In this document: piece after piece, positions 25,098 to 36,043 of the stretch
How positions within the stretch are numbered: position 1 is the stretch's first letter
How the letters are laid out: each line of letters starts with the position of its first letter
Assembly (NCBI RefSeq): GCF_040095835.1
Contig: NZ_JBBMFT010000001.1
Coordinates: 682,001-746,000 of the forward strand
Reading direction: 5' to 3'
DNA: 64,000 nt
Source: Flavonifractor hominis
GTDB taxonomy: Bacteria > Bacillota > Clostridia > Oscillospirales > Oscillospiraceae
Notes under the pieces: model-generated
What the model was told of the DNA's origin: nothing
Database searches by the model: none
What the model saw: the letters and a program-made list of their open reading frames with translations, nothing else
Program-made: the position numbers and the translations under genes

Positions 25098-28037
25098 ATG
25101 AGCCTTCGTATTGGCATCGATATCGGCTCCACCACCGTCAAGGTCGTGGTGCTGGACGAACAGAATCAGCTGCTGTTCCGCTCCTATGAGCGGCACTACT
25201 CCAAGGCCCGGGAACGGGCTGCCGAGACCCTGCGCTCCATTCAGGACCGGCTGTCCGGCCAGCAGGTGCGCATCACCATCACCGGCTCCGCCGGACTGGG
25301 CGTGGCCAAGGCGGCGGACATCGACTTCGTGCAGGAGGTATATGCCACCGCTGCCGCCGTCAATCAGTACATACCGGACACCGACGCGGTCATTGAGCTG
25401 GGCGGTGAGGACGCCAAGATCATCTTCTTCGGCGGCGCGCTGGAGGAGCGGATGAACGGCTCCTGCGCCGGCGGCACGGGCGCCTTTATCGACCAGATGG
25501 CCACTTTGATGAATGTCTCGGTGGATGAGCTGGACGCGCTCTCCCTTAAACACGAGAAGATCTACCCCATCGCCTCCCGCTGCGGCGTGTTTGCCAAGAG
25601 CGACATCCAGCCCATCCTGAACCAGGGCGGGCGGAAGGAGGACGTGGCGGCCTCTATTTTCCAGGCAGTGGTGGATCAGACGGTGGGCGGTCTGACCCAG
25701 GGCCGGGAACTCAAGGGCAAGATCGTCTTTCTGGGCGGTCCGCTCCACTTCCTCATGGGCCTGCGCCAGCGCTTCGTGGAAACCCTGAAGCTGGACGAGG
25801 CACACGCCATTTTCCCGGAGGACGGAGACTGCTTTGCCGGTATCGGCGCGGCTCTGTGTGCCTCCGACTATGCCGAGCAGTCCTTTGACGAGCTCCTTGA
25901 GCGGCTGGAAAAGAGCGTAGACAACGTAGGTCTTGTGGACACCCTGCCTCCTCTTTTTGAAGACCAGGCCGATTATGACGCCTTTACCGCCCGGCACAAC
26001 GCCATGCACCCCCCTGTGGCGGACATCCACACCTATACCGGCGACGCCTGGCTGGGCATTGACGCCGGCTCCACCACCACTAAGGTGGCGCTCATCACCG
26101 CCGACGGCGGACTGCTGTACACCTATTACCACTCCAACCAGGGTAACCCCGTGGCCGTGGTACTGGAACAGCTCCGGGAGATCTACAAGCTGTGCGGCGA
26201 CCGGATCACCATCAAGGGGGCGGCGGTCACCGGCTACGGTGAGGAGCTGGTGAAAAACGCCTTTTCCTGCGATCTGGGCCTGGTGGAAACCGTGGCTCAC
26301 TACAACGCCGCGGCTCACTTCAACCCCGACGTGGATTTTATCATTGACATCGGCGGTCAGGACATGAAATGCTTCAAGATCCGCAACGGCGCGGTGGACT
26401 CCATCATGCTCAACGAGGCCTGCTCCTCCGGCTGCGGCTCTTTTATTGAGACCTTTGCCAAGGCCCTGGGCTACACCATCGCCGACTTTGCCAAGCTGGG
26501 CCTGTTCGCCCCCCATCCGGTGAACCTGGGCTCCCGCTGCACCGTATTCATGAACTCCTCGGTCAAGCAGGCCCAGAAGGATGGCGCCAGCGTGGAGGAC
26601 ATCTCCGCGGGCCTGTCCATCTCCATCGTGAAAAACGCCATCTACAAGGTCATCCGTGCCGCCAACGCCGATGATCTGGGTCAGCACATCGTGGTCCAGG
26701 GCGGCACCTTCCACAACGACGCGGTGCTTCGCTCCTTCGAGCTGGAGCTGGGACGCAACGTGACCCGCCCCACCATCTCGGGCATTATGGGCGCCTTCGG
26801 CGCGGCCCTGGCCGCCCGGGACCTGCATCTGGAGAAGAGCAGCCTTCTCTCCGCCCAGGCGCTGGAGTCCTTCTCCCACACCGCCAAGCCCGCCACGTGC
26901 AACCTGTGCACCAATCACTGTTCCCTCACCGTCAACACCTTTGACGGCGGGCGGCGGTTCATCTCGGGCAACCGGTGCTCCCGCCCCTTGGGCAAACCCA
27001 AGGTGGAAAACCCGGACCTCATGAGCTACAAGTATAAAAAGCTCCGCGCTCTGGAGGGCAAGGGCAGCGGCAACGGCATACGGGGCAGGATCGGCATTCC
27101 CTTCGGCCTGAACATGTATGAGAATCTGCCCTTCTGGTTTGAATTCTTCACCCGCCTCAACTTTGAGGTGGTCCTCTCCCCCGAATCCTCCCGCAAACTC
27201 TACCTGAAGGGCCAGCACACCATCCCCTCCGACACGGTGTGCTATCCCGCCAAGCTGCTCCACGGCCACGTGGAGGCCCTGGCGGAGGAGGGTGTGGATG
27301 CCATCTGGTACCCCTGCATGTCCTACAACAACGACGAGGGCATCGGCGACAACCACTATAACTGCCCGGTGGTGGCCTATTACCCCGAACTGCTGGCCGC
27401 CAATGTACCTGCGCTGAAGAACACCAAATTCCTGGATCCCTATGTGGGCCTGTGGCGGCACAAGGATTTTGGCAAACGGGCCGCTCAGCTGATGGAGGAA
27501 CACTTCTCCATCCCCAAGCGGGAGACGGAGGCCGCGGTGAAGGCCGCCTATGCCGCCTACGACGCCTACGTTCATGACGTGCGGGAGACCGGCAAGCAGT
27601 ACATCGAATATGCCCGGACCCACGACATGCCCATCATTGTGGTCTGCGGCCGCCCCTACCACATCGACCCGGAGATCAACCACGGTATCAACGACCTGAT
27701 CACCAGCTTCGGCTTTGTGCTGGTCACCGAGGACGCGCTGAGCTATCTGGAGGGCTACGCCCCCCGGAAGGTGCTCAACCAGTGGACCTTCCAGAGCCGG
27801 ATGTACAACGCCGCCCGGTATGTCTGCACCCAGCCTGACATGCAGGTGGTGCAGCTGGTAAGCTTCGGCTGCGGCACCGACGCCATCACCACCGATGAGC
27901 TGCGGGACATTCTGGAAAAGGGCGGCAAGCTCTATACCCAGCTGAAGATCGACGACATCAGCAACCTGGGCGCCGTCACCATCCGCATCCGCTCCCTGAT
28001 GGCGGCCATGGACGCCCGCAAGCGCTCGGGCCAGTAA
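25098..28037 (+). CDS. Tandem acyl-CoA dehydratase activase / DUF2229 protein, 979 aa
   Basis: ATP-driven electron donor of the BcrAD/BadFG/HgdC family. It holds two actin-like ATPase domains: MSLRIGIDIGSTTVKVVVLDE at 1 and WLGIDAGSTTTKVALITADGG near 315. Each carries the two cysteines that bind the bridging [4Fe-4S] cluster in HgdC-type activators: Cys123 (GSCAGGTGAF) and Cys162 (RCGVFAKSD), then Cys442 (EACSSGCGSF) and Cys481 (RCTVFMNSS), with 39 residues between each pair. A DUF2229 part follows, starting with CNLCTNHCSL, a likely extra metal site. Two fused domains could form the cluster within one chain. The next gene supplies the rest of what is one long protein elsewhere. The reduced partner is unknown. 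Confidence 0.9.
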   Translation: MSLRIGIDIGSTTVKVVVLDEQNQLLFRSYERHYSKARERAAETLRSIQDRLSGQQVRITITGSAGLGVAKAADIDFVQEVYATAAAVNQYIPDTDAVIELGGEDAKIIFFGGALEERMNGSCAGGTGAFIDQMATLMNVSVDELDALSLKHEKIYPIASRCGVFAKSDIQPILNQGGRKEDVAASIFQAVVDQTVGGLTQGRELKGKIVFLGGPLHFLMGLRQRFVETLKLDEAHAIFPEDGDCFAGIGAALCASDYAEQSFDELLERLEKSVDNVGLVDTLPPLFEDQADYDAFTARHNAMHPPVADIHTYTGDAWLGIDAGSTTTKVALITADGGLLYTYYHSNQGNPVAVVLEQLREIYKLCGDRITIKGAAVTGYGEELVKNAFSCDLGLVETVAHYNAAAHFNPDVDFIIDIGGQDMKCFKIRNGAVDSIMLNEACSSGCGSFIETFAKALGYTIADFAKLGLFAPHPVNLGSRCTVFMNSSVKQAQKDGASVEDISAGLSISIVKNAIYKVIRAANADDLGQHIVVQGGTFHNDAVLRSFELELGRNVTRPTISGIMGAFGAALAARDLHLEKSSLLSAQALESFSHTAKPATCNLCTNHCSLTVNTFDGGRRFISGNRCSRPLGKPKVENPDLMSYKYKKLRALEGKGSGNGIRGRIGIPFGLNMYENLPFWFEFFTRLNFEVVLSPESSRKLYLKGQHTIPSDTVCYPAKLLHGHVEALAEEGVDAIWYPCMSYNNDEGIGDNHYNCPVVAYYPELLAANVPALKNTKFLDPYVGLWRHKDFGKRAAQLMEEHFSIPKRETEAAVKAAYAAYDAYVHDVRETGKQYIEYARTHDMPIIVVCGRPYHIDPEINHGINDLITSFGFVLVTEDALSYLEGYAPRKVLNQWTFQSRMYNAARYVCTQPDMQVVQLVSFGCGTDAITTDELRDILEKGGKLYTQLKIDDISNLGAVTIRIRSLMAAMDARKRSGQ

Positions 28038-28075
28038 GCGCGCCATCTTCTCCAAGACCGAAAGGAACTGTTTCA

Positions 28076-29372
<1,297 letters not shown>

Positions 29373-29380
<8 letters not shown>

Positions 29381-29936
29381 GCCGCTGCGCTTTGTAGACG
29401 CCTGTACGGAGGAACATTTTTCCGCCATGAGCGCCATCCACTGCCATGGCTGGCGGACCACTTACCGCGGTTTCGTACCCGATGACTATCTGCGGGACGT
29501 GACCACTGAGGACCACTGGATCCCCTTCTTTCGGGAGGACCGGGCCACAGGGCGGTGCCGGGGCCTGCTGCTTTACGAACAGGACCGTCCGGTGGCCTGC
29601 TGCAACTACGGCCCCATCCGCAGCGGTCCCAGCCCCCGGCAAAGCGAGGGGCTGGTCATCGACTCCTCCCAATACCAGGGATGGGGTGAGGTCATCTCCT
29701 TCTACACCGAATCCGGCTGTACCGGCATGGGCTACGGCTCCGTTTTGCTGGAGGAGGCGCTCCGGCGGCTGAAGACGGCAGGCTATCCCGGCTGCACACT
29801 GTTTGTACTAAGGGAAAACGAAGGCGCCCGGCGGTTTTACCAGCGCCATGGCTTTGCCTGGGACGGCACCGTTCAGCTGGTGCCCTTTCCCCATGACATG
29901 GTCTGCCACGACCTGCGTTACATCCATACATTCTGA
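29373..29936 (+). CDS. GNAT N-acetyltransferase, 187 aa
   Basis: Acetyl-CoA dependent acetyltransferase of unknown substrate. Recognisable parts are the first strand and helix (RFVDACTEEHFSAMSAIHCHGWRTTYRGFVPDDYL), the acetyl-CoA loop region GCTGMGYGSVLLEEALRRLK and the last helix LRENEGARRFYQRHGF. The ATG at 29373 overlaps the end of the previous gene by 8 bases, so it is probably translationally coupled, even though the ribosome binding site is weak (GAGAGCGAGG). It ends before a strong terminator. Confidence 0.88.
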
Positions 29937-29968
29937 CCCCCCGCGGGCTGCCACGCCGCGGGATGAAA

Positions 29969-30014
29969 ACGGGTATCGGGGCGCGCTTGTGCGCATCCTG
30001 ATACCCGTCTTTTC
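29969..30014 (+). terminator. Terminator of the activase-GNAT operon
   Basis: Long hairpin from ACGGGTATC at about 29969 to GATACCCGT ending near 30008, with an inner GCGC stem, followed by CTTTTCT. Confidence 0.85.
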
Positions 30015-30033
30015 TATGATTGGAGGAATTTCC

Positions 30034-31389
30034 TTGAACGAAAATAAAATGGCGGTGATGCCGGTACGCCGGCTGCTGCTGAACATGTCCTGGCCCATGA
30101 TGCTCTCCATGCTCATTCAGGGGCTCTACAACCTGGTGGACAGCATGTTTGTGGCCCGGCTCAGCGGGGACAGCTTTGTCGCCCTGTCTCTGGTTTACCC
30201 GGTCCAAACGCTGATGATCGCCATCTGCGTCGGTGTGGGCGTAGGCTTCAATTCCCTGCTTTCCCGCCGGCTGGGGGAGCGCCGCCGGGCGGAAGCCGAC
30301 CAGGTAACCGCCAACGGCTATTTTCTCTATCTGGTCTGCTGGCTGGTGTTCCTGACTCTGGGGGTAAGTCTGGCCCGCCCCTTCCTGCGGATTTTTTCCG
30401 ACGTGCCTCAGGTGGTCACCTACGGCAGCCAGTATCTGGCCATCGTCACTGGTGCCTCTCTGGGTGTATGCATGCAGTTTGCCGGGGAGCGCACCCTGCA
30501 GGCCACCGGCAACACCGTGGGGCCCATGATCATCCAGGGCATCGGCGCGGTCATCAACCTGATCCTGGACCCGGTACTCATCTTTGGCCTTGGTCCTTTC
30601 CCCCGGCTGGAGGTGGCCGGCGCCGCCATCGCCACCGTACTGGGACAGCTGGTAGGCATGACGGTAGGGCTGGTCATGGTGCGGCGTACCACGGCTGTCA
30701 CCCTCACCTTTCGGGGCTTCCGCCCCAGCCTTCCCATCCTGGCCGATATGCTGCGGGTCGGCATCCCAGCGGCCATGATGCAGGCTCTCACCACTGTGAT
30801 GAACCTGGGCATGAACCTGATTCTCCCCCTGTTCACCAGCTTCGGCGTGTTCATTCTGGGGGCCTATTTCAAGCTTCAGTCCTTTTTGTTTATGCCCCTG
30901 TACGGCATCACCAACGCCCTGGTCCCCATTGTCAGCTTCAACTACGGCGGCAGAGACCGGCAACGGATCACCGGCACCATCCGCTTCGCGTTGGGACTTG
31001 CACTGGTGATCATGGCCGCTGGTACTGCGGTGATGATGCTCCTGCCCGGACCGCTGCTGGCCATTTTCGACGCTGACGCCGACGTGCTGGCCGCCGGCAT
31101 TCCCGCCCTGCGGATGATCGCCCTGTCCTTTTTATGCGCAGGGGTGTCCATCGTGCTCTGCTCCTCCCTTCAAGCCCTGGGCGCCGCCAACGCCAGCCTG
31201 GCCATCTCCCTGCTGCGGCAGGTCGTGCTGCTGCTGCCCGCCGCCCTGCTGCTGGGCGCACTGCGCCCAGGACTGGTCTGGCTGGCCTTCCCTGTGGCGG
31301 AACTGCTCTCCTGCGCTGTGGCGCTGCTGCTCTACCGCAGGACCACCTGCACCAAACTCCACTGGGACGATGAAAAACCCACATTGTGA
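30034..31389 (+). CDS. MATE-family multidrug/cation antiporter, 451 aa
   Basis: Membrane exporter that couples drug or organic cation efflux to Na+ or H+. Twelve hydrophobic segments fit; family stretches include MPVRRLLLNMSWPMMLSMLIQGLYNLVDSMFVARLSG and the repeat-two equivalent MLRVGIPAAMMQALTTVMNLGMNLIL. The start is the TTG at 30034, 6 nt after GGAGGA; no ATG with a site lies near, and the first in-frame ATG is four codons later. It follows the operon terminator and lies directly before the phosphoketolase promoter, so it is probably transcribed alone. Confidence 0.93.
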   Translation: MNENKMAVMPVRRLLLNMSWPMMLSMLIQGLYNLVDSMFVARLSGDSFVALSLVYPVQTLMIAICVGVGVGFNSLLSRRLGERRRAEADQVTANGYFLYLVCWLVFLTLGVSLARPFLRIFSDVPQVVTYGSQYLAIVTGASLGVCMQFAGERTLQATGNTVGPMIIQGIGAVINLILDPVLIFGLGPFPRLEVAGAAIATVLGQLVGMTVGLVMVRRTTAVTLTFRGFRPSLPILADMLRVGIPAAMMQALTTVMNLGMNLILPLFTSFGVFILGAYFKLQSFLFMPLYGITNALVPIVSFNYGGRDRQRITGTIRFALGLALVIMAAGTAVMMLLPGPLLAIFDADADVLAAGIPALRMIALSFLCAGVSIVLCSSLQALGAANASLAISLLRQVVLLLPAALLLGALRPGLVWLAFPVAELLSCAVALLLYRRTTCTKLHWDDEKPTL

Positions 31390-31406
31390 TTCTAAGTCCG
31401 GTTCTA

Positions 31407-31434
31407 TTGACACTTTTTCCCGCTTCTATATAAT
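31407..31434 (+). promoter_or_regulatory. Near-consensus sigma-A promoter of phosphoketolase
   Basis: Perfect TTGACA at 31407-31412 and perfect TATAAT at 31429-31434, with a 16-nt spacer. It lies 38 bases before the GTG start, so expression is likely strong. Confidence 0.88.
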
Positions 31435-31471
31435 AAAAGATGGATCAAGCCGGAATAAGGAGGACATTGCG

Positions 31472-33901
31472 GTGGCAAACAAGCCCAAGGAAAAGACGAA
31501 AACCGTCGTTAAGACCTCTACACGCATGTCTAAGAAGGGACCTCTGACTCCAGATGCGCTGCACAAAATCGACGCCTACTGGCGGGCAGCCAATTACCTG
31601 GCTGCCGGGCAGCTCTATCTGTTGGATAATCCCCTGCTGCGTCAACCTTTGCGCCCGGAGCACTTAAAGCCAACCCCCGTGGGACACTGGGGTACCGTGC
31701 CCGGACAGACTTTTCTCTATACGCACCTCAACCGGGTCATCACCAAATATGACCTGAACATGATTTATGTCTCCGGCCCTGGCCACGGAGGCAGCGCCCT
31801 GGTAGCCCAGACCTATCTGGAGGGAACTTACAGTGAAATCTATCCCAATGTCAGTCAGGATGAGGAGGGGATGCGGCGGCTGTTCCGCCAGTTCTCCTTC
31901 CCCGGCGGCATCGGCAGCCACTGCGCTCCCCAGACCCCCGGCTCCATCAATGAAGGCGGCGAGCTGGGCTATTCTCTGGCCCATGCCTTCGGCGCGGTAA
32001 TGGACAACCCCACGCTCATCGCCGCCTGTGTGGTGGGCGACGGTGAGGCTGAGACCGGCCCGCTGGCCACGGCGTGGCACTCCAACAAATTTCTCAACCC
32101 CGTGACCGATGGAGCAGTGCTGCCCATTCTCCACCTCAACGGCTACAAAATCTCCTCCCCCACTCTGTTTGCCCGCATCAGCCACGAGGAAGTGGAGGAT
32201 TTCTTCAAGGGCTGCGGCTGGACTCCCCGCTTTGTGGAGGGGGAGGACCCCGCTCAGATGCACCAGAAGATGGCTGCCGCTTTGGACTGGGCCATTCGGG
32301 AGATCCAGCGCATTCAGGAGGGAGCCCGCTCCTATGGCGAGACCGAACGCCCCCGCTGGCCCATGATCGTTTTCCGCTCCCCCAAGGGCTGGACCGGCCC
32401 CAGGCAGGTAGGCAGGAAGAAGGTGGAGGGCACCTTCCGCTCCCATCAGCTGCCCATCCCGGCGGACACGGCCCAGCAGGAGACCCTGACCCAGCTGGAA
32501 CAGTGGCTGCGCAGCTATCATCCAGAGGAACTCTTTGATGAGGCCGGCGCTCCGGCGCCCTTTCTGCGTGCCCTCTCCCCCCAGGGCGAGCGGCGCATGG
32601 GAGCCAATCCCCATGCCAACGGAGGACTGCTGCTGCGGGAACTGCGTACCCCCGACTTCGCCCGTTACGCGGTGGATGTGCCAGCCCCCGGCGCGGTGGA
32701 GGCTGAGGACACCGCCGAGCTGGGCCGGTACGTCCGTGACGTGCTCAAGCTCAACCAGCGCGCCCGCAACTTCCGCATTTTCGCCCCCGACGAGATCGTC
32801 AGCAACAAGCTGGACCGGGTGCTGGATATGGGGCGGCGCTGGGATGCCGAGCTGCTCCCCGGCGATGAGGCTCTCTCCCCCGACGGGCGCATCCTGGACG
32901 GAATGCTGTCTGAGCACATGTGCCAGGGCTGGCTGGAGGGTTATCTGCTGACCGGCCGCCACGGCTTTCTCAACAGCTATGAGGCCTTTATCCGCATCGT
33001 GGATTCTATGGTAAGCCAGCACGCCAAATGGCTCAAGGTGGCGGGGAACCTCCCCTGGCGGCAGGACATCGCCTCCCTCAACTATGTGCTCTCGTCCAAC
33101 GTCTGGCAGCAGGACCACAACGGCTTTACCCATCAGGACCCGGGCTTCCTGGACCACGTGGCCAACAAGAAAGCCGACGTGGTGCGCCTCTACCTGCCCC
33201 CGGACGCCAACTGCCTGCTCAGTGTGTTTGACCACTGCATTCAAAGCCGCAATTACATCAACGTCATGATCACCTCCAAGCACCCCAGACCACAGTGGCT
33301 GACCATGGACGAGGCCATCAAGCACTGCACCCACGGCATTGGCATCTGGCAGTGGGCCTCCAACGACCAGGGGGTGGAGCCCGACGCGGTGCTGGCCTGC
33401 TGCGGCGACACTCCCACGCTGGAGACCCTGGCCGCCGTCACCATCCTTCGCAAGTATCTGCCCGAGGTGCGGCTGCGGGTGGTCAACGTGGTGGACCTGA
33501 TGAAACTGCAGCCCCACACTGAGCACCCCCACGGCCTCACCGACGAGGACTACGACGTGCTCTTCACCCGGGATAAGCCTATCATCTTCGCCTTCCACGG
33601 CTATCCCTCCCTGATCCATGAGCTCACCTACCGCCGCCACAACAAAAACCTGCATGTGCGCGGCTACAAGGAGGAGGGGGCCATCACCACTCCCTTTGAC
33701 ATGCGGGTGCTCAACAACATCGACCGGTTCGATCTGGTCATCGATACCGTCAAACGCCTGCCTCAGCTGGGCAACCGGGGCGCGTTCCTGATTCAGCTGA
33801 TGAAGGACAAGCTGGTGGAGCACAAGCAGTATATCACCGCCCACGGCTGTGACCTGCCTGAGATCCGGGACTGGAAGTGGAACGGCGGGGCCGGAATCTG
33901 A
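31472..33901 (+). CDS. xfp: Xylulose-5-phosphate/fructose-6-phosphate phosphoketolase, 809 aa
   Basis: Thiamine diphosphate enzyme that splits xylulose 5-P (or fructose 6-P) with phosphate into acetyl-P and glyceraldehyde 3-P (or erythrose 4-P). Motifs include GHWGTVPGQTFLYTHLNR, YVSGPGHGGSALVAQTYLEG, the ThDP-binding GDGEAETGPLATAWHSNKFLNP and the C-terminal LRVVNVVDLMKLQP. The start is the GTG at 31472, preceded by AAGGAGG and close to the perfect promoter; an upstream in-frame ATG lies inside the MATE gene. The length fits the family. It supplies acetyl-P for acetate and ATP and bypasses part of glycolysis. Confidence 0.96.
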   Translation: MANKPKEKTKTVVKTSTRMSKKGPLTPDALHKIDAYWRAANYLAAGQLYLLDNPLLRQPLRPEHLKPTPVGHWGTVPGQTFLYTHLNRVITKYDLNMIYVSGPGHGGSALVAQTYLEGTYSEIYPNVSQDEEGMRRLFRQFSFPGGIGSHCAPQTPGSINEGGELGYSLAHAFGAVMDNPTLIAACVVGDGEAETGPLATAWHSNKFLNPVTDGAVLPILHLNGYKISSPTLFARISHEEVEDFFKGCGWTPRFVEGEDPAQMHQKMAAALDWAIREIQRIQEGARSYGETERPRWPMIVFRSPKGWTGPRQVGRKKVEGTFRSHQLPIPADTAQQETLTQLEQWLRSYHPEELFDEAGAPAPFLRALSPQGERRMGANPHANGGLLLRELRTPDFARYAVDVPAPGAVEAEDTAELGRYVRDVLKLNQRARNFRIFAPDEIVSNKLDRVLDMGRRWDAELLPGDEALSPDGRILDGMLSEHMCQGWLEGYLLTGRHGFLNSYEAFIRIVDSMVSQHAKWLKVAGNLPWRQDIASLNYVLSSNVWQQDHNGFTHQDPGFLDHVANKKADVVRLYLPPDANCLLSVFDHCIQSRNYINVMITSKHPRPQWLTMDEAIKHCTHGIGIWQWASNDQGVEPDAVLACCGDTPTLETLAAVTILRKYLPEVRLRVVNVVDLMKLQPHTEHPHGLTDEDYDVLFTRDKPIIFAFHGYPSLIHELTYRRHNKNLHVRGYKEEGAITTPFDMRVLNNIDRFDLVIDTVKRLPQLGNRGAFLIQLMKDKLVEHKQYITAHGCDLPEIRDWKWNGGAGI

Positions 33902-33904
33902 CAA

Positions 33905-33936
33905 AAACCCCCGAAGCGCGGGCGCTTCGGGGGTTT
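33905..33936 (+). terminator. Phosphoketolase terminator
   Basis: Stem 33905-33918 with 33923-33936, followed by TTTTTCTTG. It directly follows the stop codon. Confidence 0.92.
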
Positions 33937-33992
33937 TTCTTGCATTTTTTGCCGCTTTCCGGTATGCTAGACAGGATAAAGGATGTGATCAT

Positions 33993-34730
33993 ATGGAATT
34001 TCGACTGGACAGCCACACCCATACCCTGGCCAGCGGGCACGCCTACTGCACCCTGCTGGAGATGGTGCGCAGTGCGGCCGAGCATGGGCTGGAGCTGCTG
34101 TGCATCACCGACCATGCCCCCGGCATGGAGATGACCACCCACAAGGACCACTTTCTCAACTTCAAAGTGATCGACCGCACGCTCTTCGGGGTGCGCGTGC
34201 TCATGGGGGCGGAACTCAACGTCATGGACTTCGAGGGCACCGTGGACCTGCCCCCAAAGCTGCTGAACAATCTGGACATGGCCATCGCCAGCCAGCACAT
34301 CTGGTGCATGCCCCAGGGCGGCAGCCCTGAGGCCAATACGCAGGCTCTCATCCGGGCCATGGACTGTCAGAAAGTATGTATTATCGGCCACCCGGACGAC
34401 GGCCGCTTTCCCCTGGACTACCCCGCCCTAGTACGGGCCGCCGGGGAGCGCAGGGTGCTGCTGGAAGTCAACAACACCTCCCTGTCTCCCCGCTGTTCCC
34501 GGGTCAACAGCCGGACCAATGTGACGACCATGCTGGCTCTCTGCCGCAAGGAGGGGGTACCCGTGGTAGTGGGCAGTGACGCCCATTTTGTCACGGCTGT
34601 AGGCGCCCACCAGTACGCCCAGGCCCTGCTGGAAGAGCTGGCGTTTCCACCGGAGCTGGTGCTCAACCGGGACCCGGAGGTCTTTCTGGACCATCTGGCC
34701 CGCCGTCTGGGCGCACCCATCCCCGGCTGA
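33993..34730 (+). CDS. PHP-domain phosphatase (YcdX-like), 245 aa
   Basis: Metal-dependent phosphoesterase of the PHP fold, probably a phosphatase for small phosphorylated compounds. Metal-binding motifs are DSHTHTLASGHAYCTLLE, CITDHAPGMEMT, GAELNVMDFEG, ASQHIWCMPQG, IIGHPDDGRFPLDYP and the final VVVGSDAHF. This order matches YcdX-like phosphatases rather than DNA polymerase-linked PHP domains. The start ATG at 33993 follows AAAGGATG; earlier in-frame codons run into the preceding terminator. It faces the EndoQ gene, with a shared terminator between them. Confidence 0.9.
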   Translation: MEFRLDSHTHTLASGHAYCTLLEMVRSAAEHGLELLCITDHAPGMEMTTHKDHFLNFKVIDRTLFGVRVLMGAELNVMDFEGTVDLPPKLLNNLDMAIASQHIWCMPQGGSPEANTQALIRAMDCQKVCIIGHPDDGRFPLDYPALVRAAGERRVLLEVNNTSLSPRCSRVNSRTNVTTMLALCRKEGVPVVVGSDAHFVTAVGAHQYAQALLEELAFPPELVLNRDPEVFLDHLARRLGAPIPG

Positions 34731-34743
34731 ACAGGCAAGAAAA

Positions 34744-34786
34744 ATCGCCCCAGGCTGCCAAATGCGGCCCGGGGCGATTGCTTTTA
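34744..34786. terminator. Bidirectional terminator between PHP phosphatase and EndoQ
   Basis: AATCGCCCC at 34744-34752 pairs with GGGGCGATT at 34772-34780. An A-run lies before and CTTTT after, as needed for two convergent genes. The EndoQ stop codon overlaps its edge. Confidence 0.85.
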
Positions 34787-36025
34787 CGGCACAAAAACCT
34801 GCTTGCGGTAGTGCTCCCGCTCCTCGGGCCGGAGCAGCTCCACACCGCCGTACACTCCGTCATATCCCGGGTGCCGCTCCACCTCGCCGGCTCGCAGGCG
34901 CCGGATGCCCTCTGCCACGCAGGGACCGGCCACCCGGCGGATGTCCTCCACCGGCACCTCCCGCAAAATGGAAAATTCCGGCCCCAGCTGCTCCAGCATA
35001 GCCTCATACCGGGCAGCCACCCGCTTACCTCCGGCAGCGCCCCCCTCTGAGGCGGCAATGACCTCGGGCAGCGGCATCAGACTCTGAAAATAGGGTGCGT
35101 CGGGCCGGACATACCCCTCCGGCCGGTCGGCCAGCTGCTCCACCCGGTGGAGCACCCCGGTGGTCAGCCGCTTGCCGCACACGGGACAGATCCCGCCCAG
35201 TTCCTCCGCTTCCGCTGGAGACAGGCACAGCCCGCAATTGCGGTGGCCATCAAAGTGATACTTGCCCTCTTCCGGATAAAATTCCAGCGTACCGCCAAAA
35301 CCAGCCCCGGTCTGGATGGCCGCCGCCAGCTCTGGATAAGACAGCCCCGTGTCCAGCAGATTGGCCTCCCGGCCCAGCTTGGCCGGCGAGTGGGCGTCCG
35401 AGTTGGACACCAGCGTAAAGCGGTCCAGGGCCGAGCAGCGGTCGTTCATGGGCGGGTCGGAGGATAGCCCGGTCTCCAGAGCATGGATGTGCCCCGCCAG
35501 GTCCCCAAAGCACTCCTCCACACTGTCAAAGCCGGAAAAGGCCCCGAAAAGGGAAAAGTGGGGCGTCCAGATGTGGGCAGGGATCAAGACCGCCTCCGGC
35601 GCGGTCTCCAGGGTGAGCTCCAGCAGGTCCCGGCAATCCAGACCCAGGATGGGCCGACCGTCGGAGCGGAGGTTTCCGATTTTCTCCAGCCGTTTGGACA
35701 GCGCCTCTGCCGCCTCCAGATGGGGCAGCAGAATCAGATTGTGCACCTTGCGCACCCGGCCGTTTTTCTTATAGATGGAGCTGATCTCTCCGGTGACGAC
35801 AAACCGCGGGGCGTCCTTCCCCGCGCCCCGGCGGACATACAGTCCCTCTTCCGCAGGGATCAGCTGCTCTTTCAGCTCCGCCCGCCAGGCCGGATGGGTA
35901 AAGTCTCCGGTGCCCACCAGAGCGATGCCCTTCTTCCGGGCCCAGTGCTCCAGCTGTTCCGGCACGCAGTCCCGGCTGGTAGCCATGGCATACCTGGAGT
36001 GAATGTGCAGATCGGCGATATACAT
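34784..36025 (-). CDS. Endonuclease Q-type PHP DNA repair nuclease, 413 aa
   Basis: DNA endonuclease that nicks 5' of deaminated bases (hypoxanthine, uracil, xanthine) and abasic sites, as known for archaeal and some Bacillus EndoQ. An N-terminal PHP domain shows DLHIHSRYAMATSRDC, GTGDFTHPAWR, EISSIYKKNGRVRKVHNLI, IPAHIWTPHFSLFGAFSGFD and SNSDAHSPAKLGREA. A zinc-binding segment follows (NCGLC near 263, CPVCGKRL near 281), then the C-terminal domain. This order and the length match EndoQ; database labels often misname it as a UvrD helicase. The start ATG follows GGAGAGGGT. It heads a chain of four repair or tRNA-modification genes. The enzyme activity is family knowledge, not shown here. Confidence 0.85.
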   Translation of the reverse strand: MYIADLHIHSRYAMATSRDCVPEQLEHWARKKGIALVGTGDFTHPAWRAELKEQLIPAEEGLYVRRGAGKDAPRFVVTGEISSIYKKNGRVRKVHNLILLPHLEAAEALSKRLEKIGNLRSDGRPILGLDCRDLLELTLETAPEAVLIPAHIWTPHFSLFGAFSGFDSVEECFGDLAGHIHALETGLSSDPPMNDRCSALDRFTLVSNSDAHSPAKLGREANLLDTGLSYPELAAAIQTGAGFGGTLEFYPEEGKYHFDGHRNCGLCLSPAEAEELGGICPVCGKRLTTGVLHRVEQLADRPEGYVRPDAPYFQSLMPLPEVIAASEGGAAGGKRVAARYEAMLEQLGPEFSILREVPVEDIRRVAGPCVAEGIRRLRAGEVERHPGYDGVYGGVELLRPEEREHYRKQVFVP

Positions 36026-36043
36026 ACCCTCTCCCTCCCCGCG

